6,601 bases of DNA from Marinilabiliales bacterium. Lineage in GTDB: Bacteria > Bacteroidota > Bacteroidia > Bacteroidales > UBA12077. The notes beneath the pieces are model-generated. The model was given only the letters and a program-made list of their open reading frames with translations, was not told the DNA's origin and did no database searches. Where the stretch lies: the NCBI GenBank assembly GCA_002869305.1, contig PKTC01000406.1, positions 1 to 6,601 on the forward strand, in the 5' to 3' direction. This document shows, piece by piece, positions 6,251-6,601 of this stretch. The stretch's first letter is position 1; every line of letters begins with the position of its first letter. Position numbers and translations under genes: made by a program.

Positions 6251-6601
6251 ATGCACTTAACACCCAAAGATATTCGTAGGTTCTTAAGTGGAATAGTACT
6301 TCCATCTATTTTAGCAATTACTTTATTTATCATATCCATTTATTTATTCATACTTCAAGTATTCGAAAAAAATATAATGGATAAAAAACGCGAGATGATA
6401 AGCGAACTTGTTAACACTGCTTGGAGTCTAGTTGAAGATTTTGATCAAGATTACAAAGACAACTTAATATCTATGGAAGAAGCCCAGAGGCTTGCTATTA
6501 GCAAAATTGAAAAGATGCGTTATGGAGAAGAAAATAAAGATTATTTCTGGGTTATTGATCTACATCCGCGAATGATAATGCATCCTTATCGTAAAGAATT
6601 A
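6251..6601 (+). CDS. Cache-domain membrane sensor (3' part beyond the right edge)
   Basis: Partial gene, with the first 117 codons from ATG at 6251 and no stop before the edge. The layout is a short cytoplasmic N-terminus with basic residues (KDIRR), a membrane helix at about 14-36, then an extracytoplasmic region. Residues 41-90 form a long helix (MDKKREMISELVNTAWSLVE onward). The stretch 91-113 is the hallmark of single Cache domains of the sCache_2 type: YG...KDYFWVIDLHPRMIMHP. Such domains bind small ligands outside the membrane, often short carboxylates, and signal to a cytoplasmic histidine kinase, chemoreceptor or cyclase part. That part is missing here; a histidine kinase is the most common arrangement next to a transporter (inference). 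The start lies 7 bp after the TPR gene stop, making it the fourth gene of the operon. Confidence 0.87.
   Translation, partial: MHLTPKDIRRFLSGIVLPSILAITLFIISIYLFILQVFEKNIMDKKREMISELVNTAWSLVEDFDQDYKDNLISMEEAQRLAISKIEKMRYGEENKDYFWVIDLHPRMIMHPYRKEL

Noticed and set aside
1..6601. CRISPR arrays, tRNA/rRNA genes, insertion sequences, riboswitches
   Set aside because: No regularly spaced repeats, no cloverleaf or rRNA-like stretches, no transposase and no recognisable riboswitch core were seen; all intergenic gaps are under 200 bp.

Overview
The window most likely comes from a member of the Bacteroidota. It is strongly AT-rich, genes start without good Shine-Dalgarno sequences, and upstream regions carry TTG / TAnnTTTG promoter elements. 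The protein set also fits: a PD40-type lipoprotein, a PorT-like outer-membrane barrel and a periplasmic glutathione peroxidase. The genus cannot be told from the sequence.

Left half, minus strand. The 5' part of a lipoprotein gene with beta-propeller (PD40) repeats runs off the left edge (start codon at 512-514). Next comes a clean intrinsic terminator (627-659) that ends the transcript of a secreted, cysteine-type glutathione peroxidase (677-1222). Upstream of that, 69 bp away and possibly co-transcribed, is a small outer-membrane beta-barrel protein (1292-1948). A 128-bp divergent intergenic region (1949-2076) holds a convincing promoter for each direction; both use the same -7 element, TATATTTG. 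To its right, on the plus strand, lies a roughly seven-helix membrane protein of unknown function (2077-2832). Its His/Asp placement loosely recalls the CREST (ceramidase/PAQR) hydrolases.

Right half, plus strand. After 182 bp with a promoter and an imperfect inverted repeat, a tight four-gene operon begins: (1) a DUF4212-type small subunit of a sodium:solute symporter (3015-3767), (2) the large SSS-family symporter subunit of the VC_2705 type (3794-5464), (3) a membrane-anchored TPR protein (5464-6243) whose ATG overlaps the symporter stop by one base, and (4) the start of a membrane sensor with an extracytoplasmic Cache domain (6251 to the right edge).

The most unusual feature is the small subunit. 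The normal DUF4212 unit is two membrane helices joined by a very short turn. Here the two helices are separated by about 155 residues predicted to lie in the periplasm. Together with the TPR protein and the Cache sensor, the operon encodes three periplasmic domains around one transporter. I infer a transport-coupled sensing system for a small carboxylate-like nutrient. The substrate and the output of the sensor cannot be read from this window.
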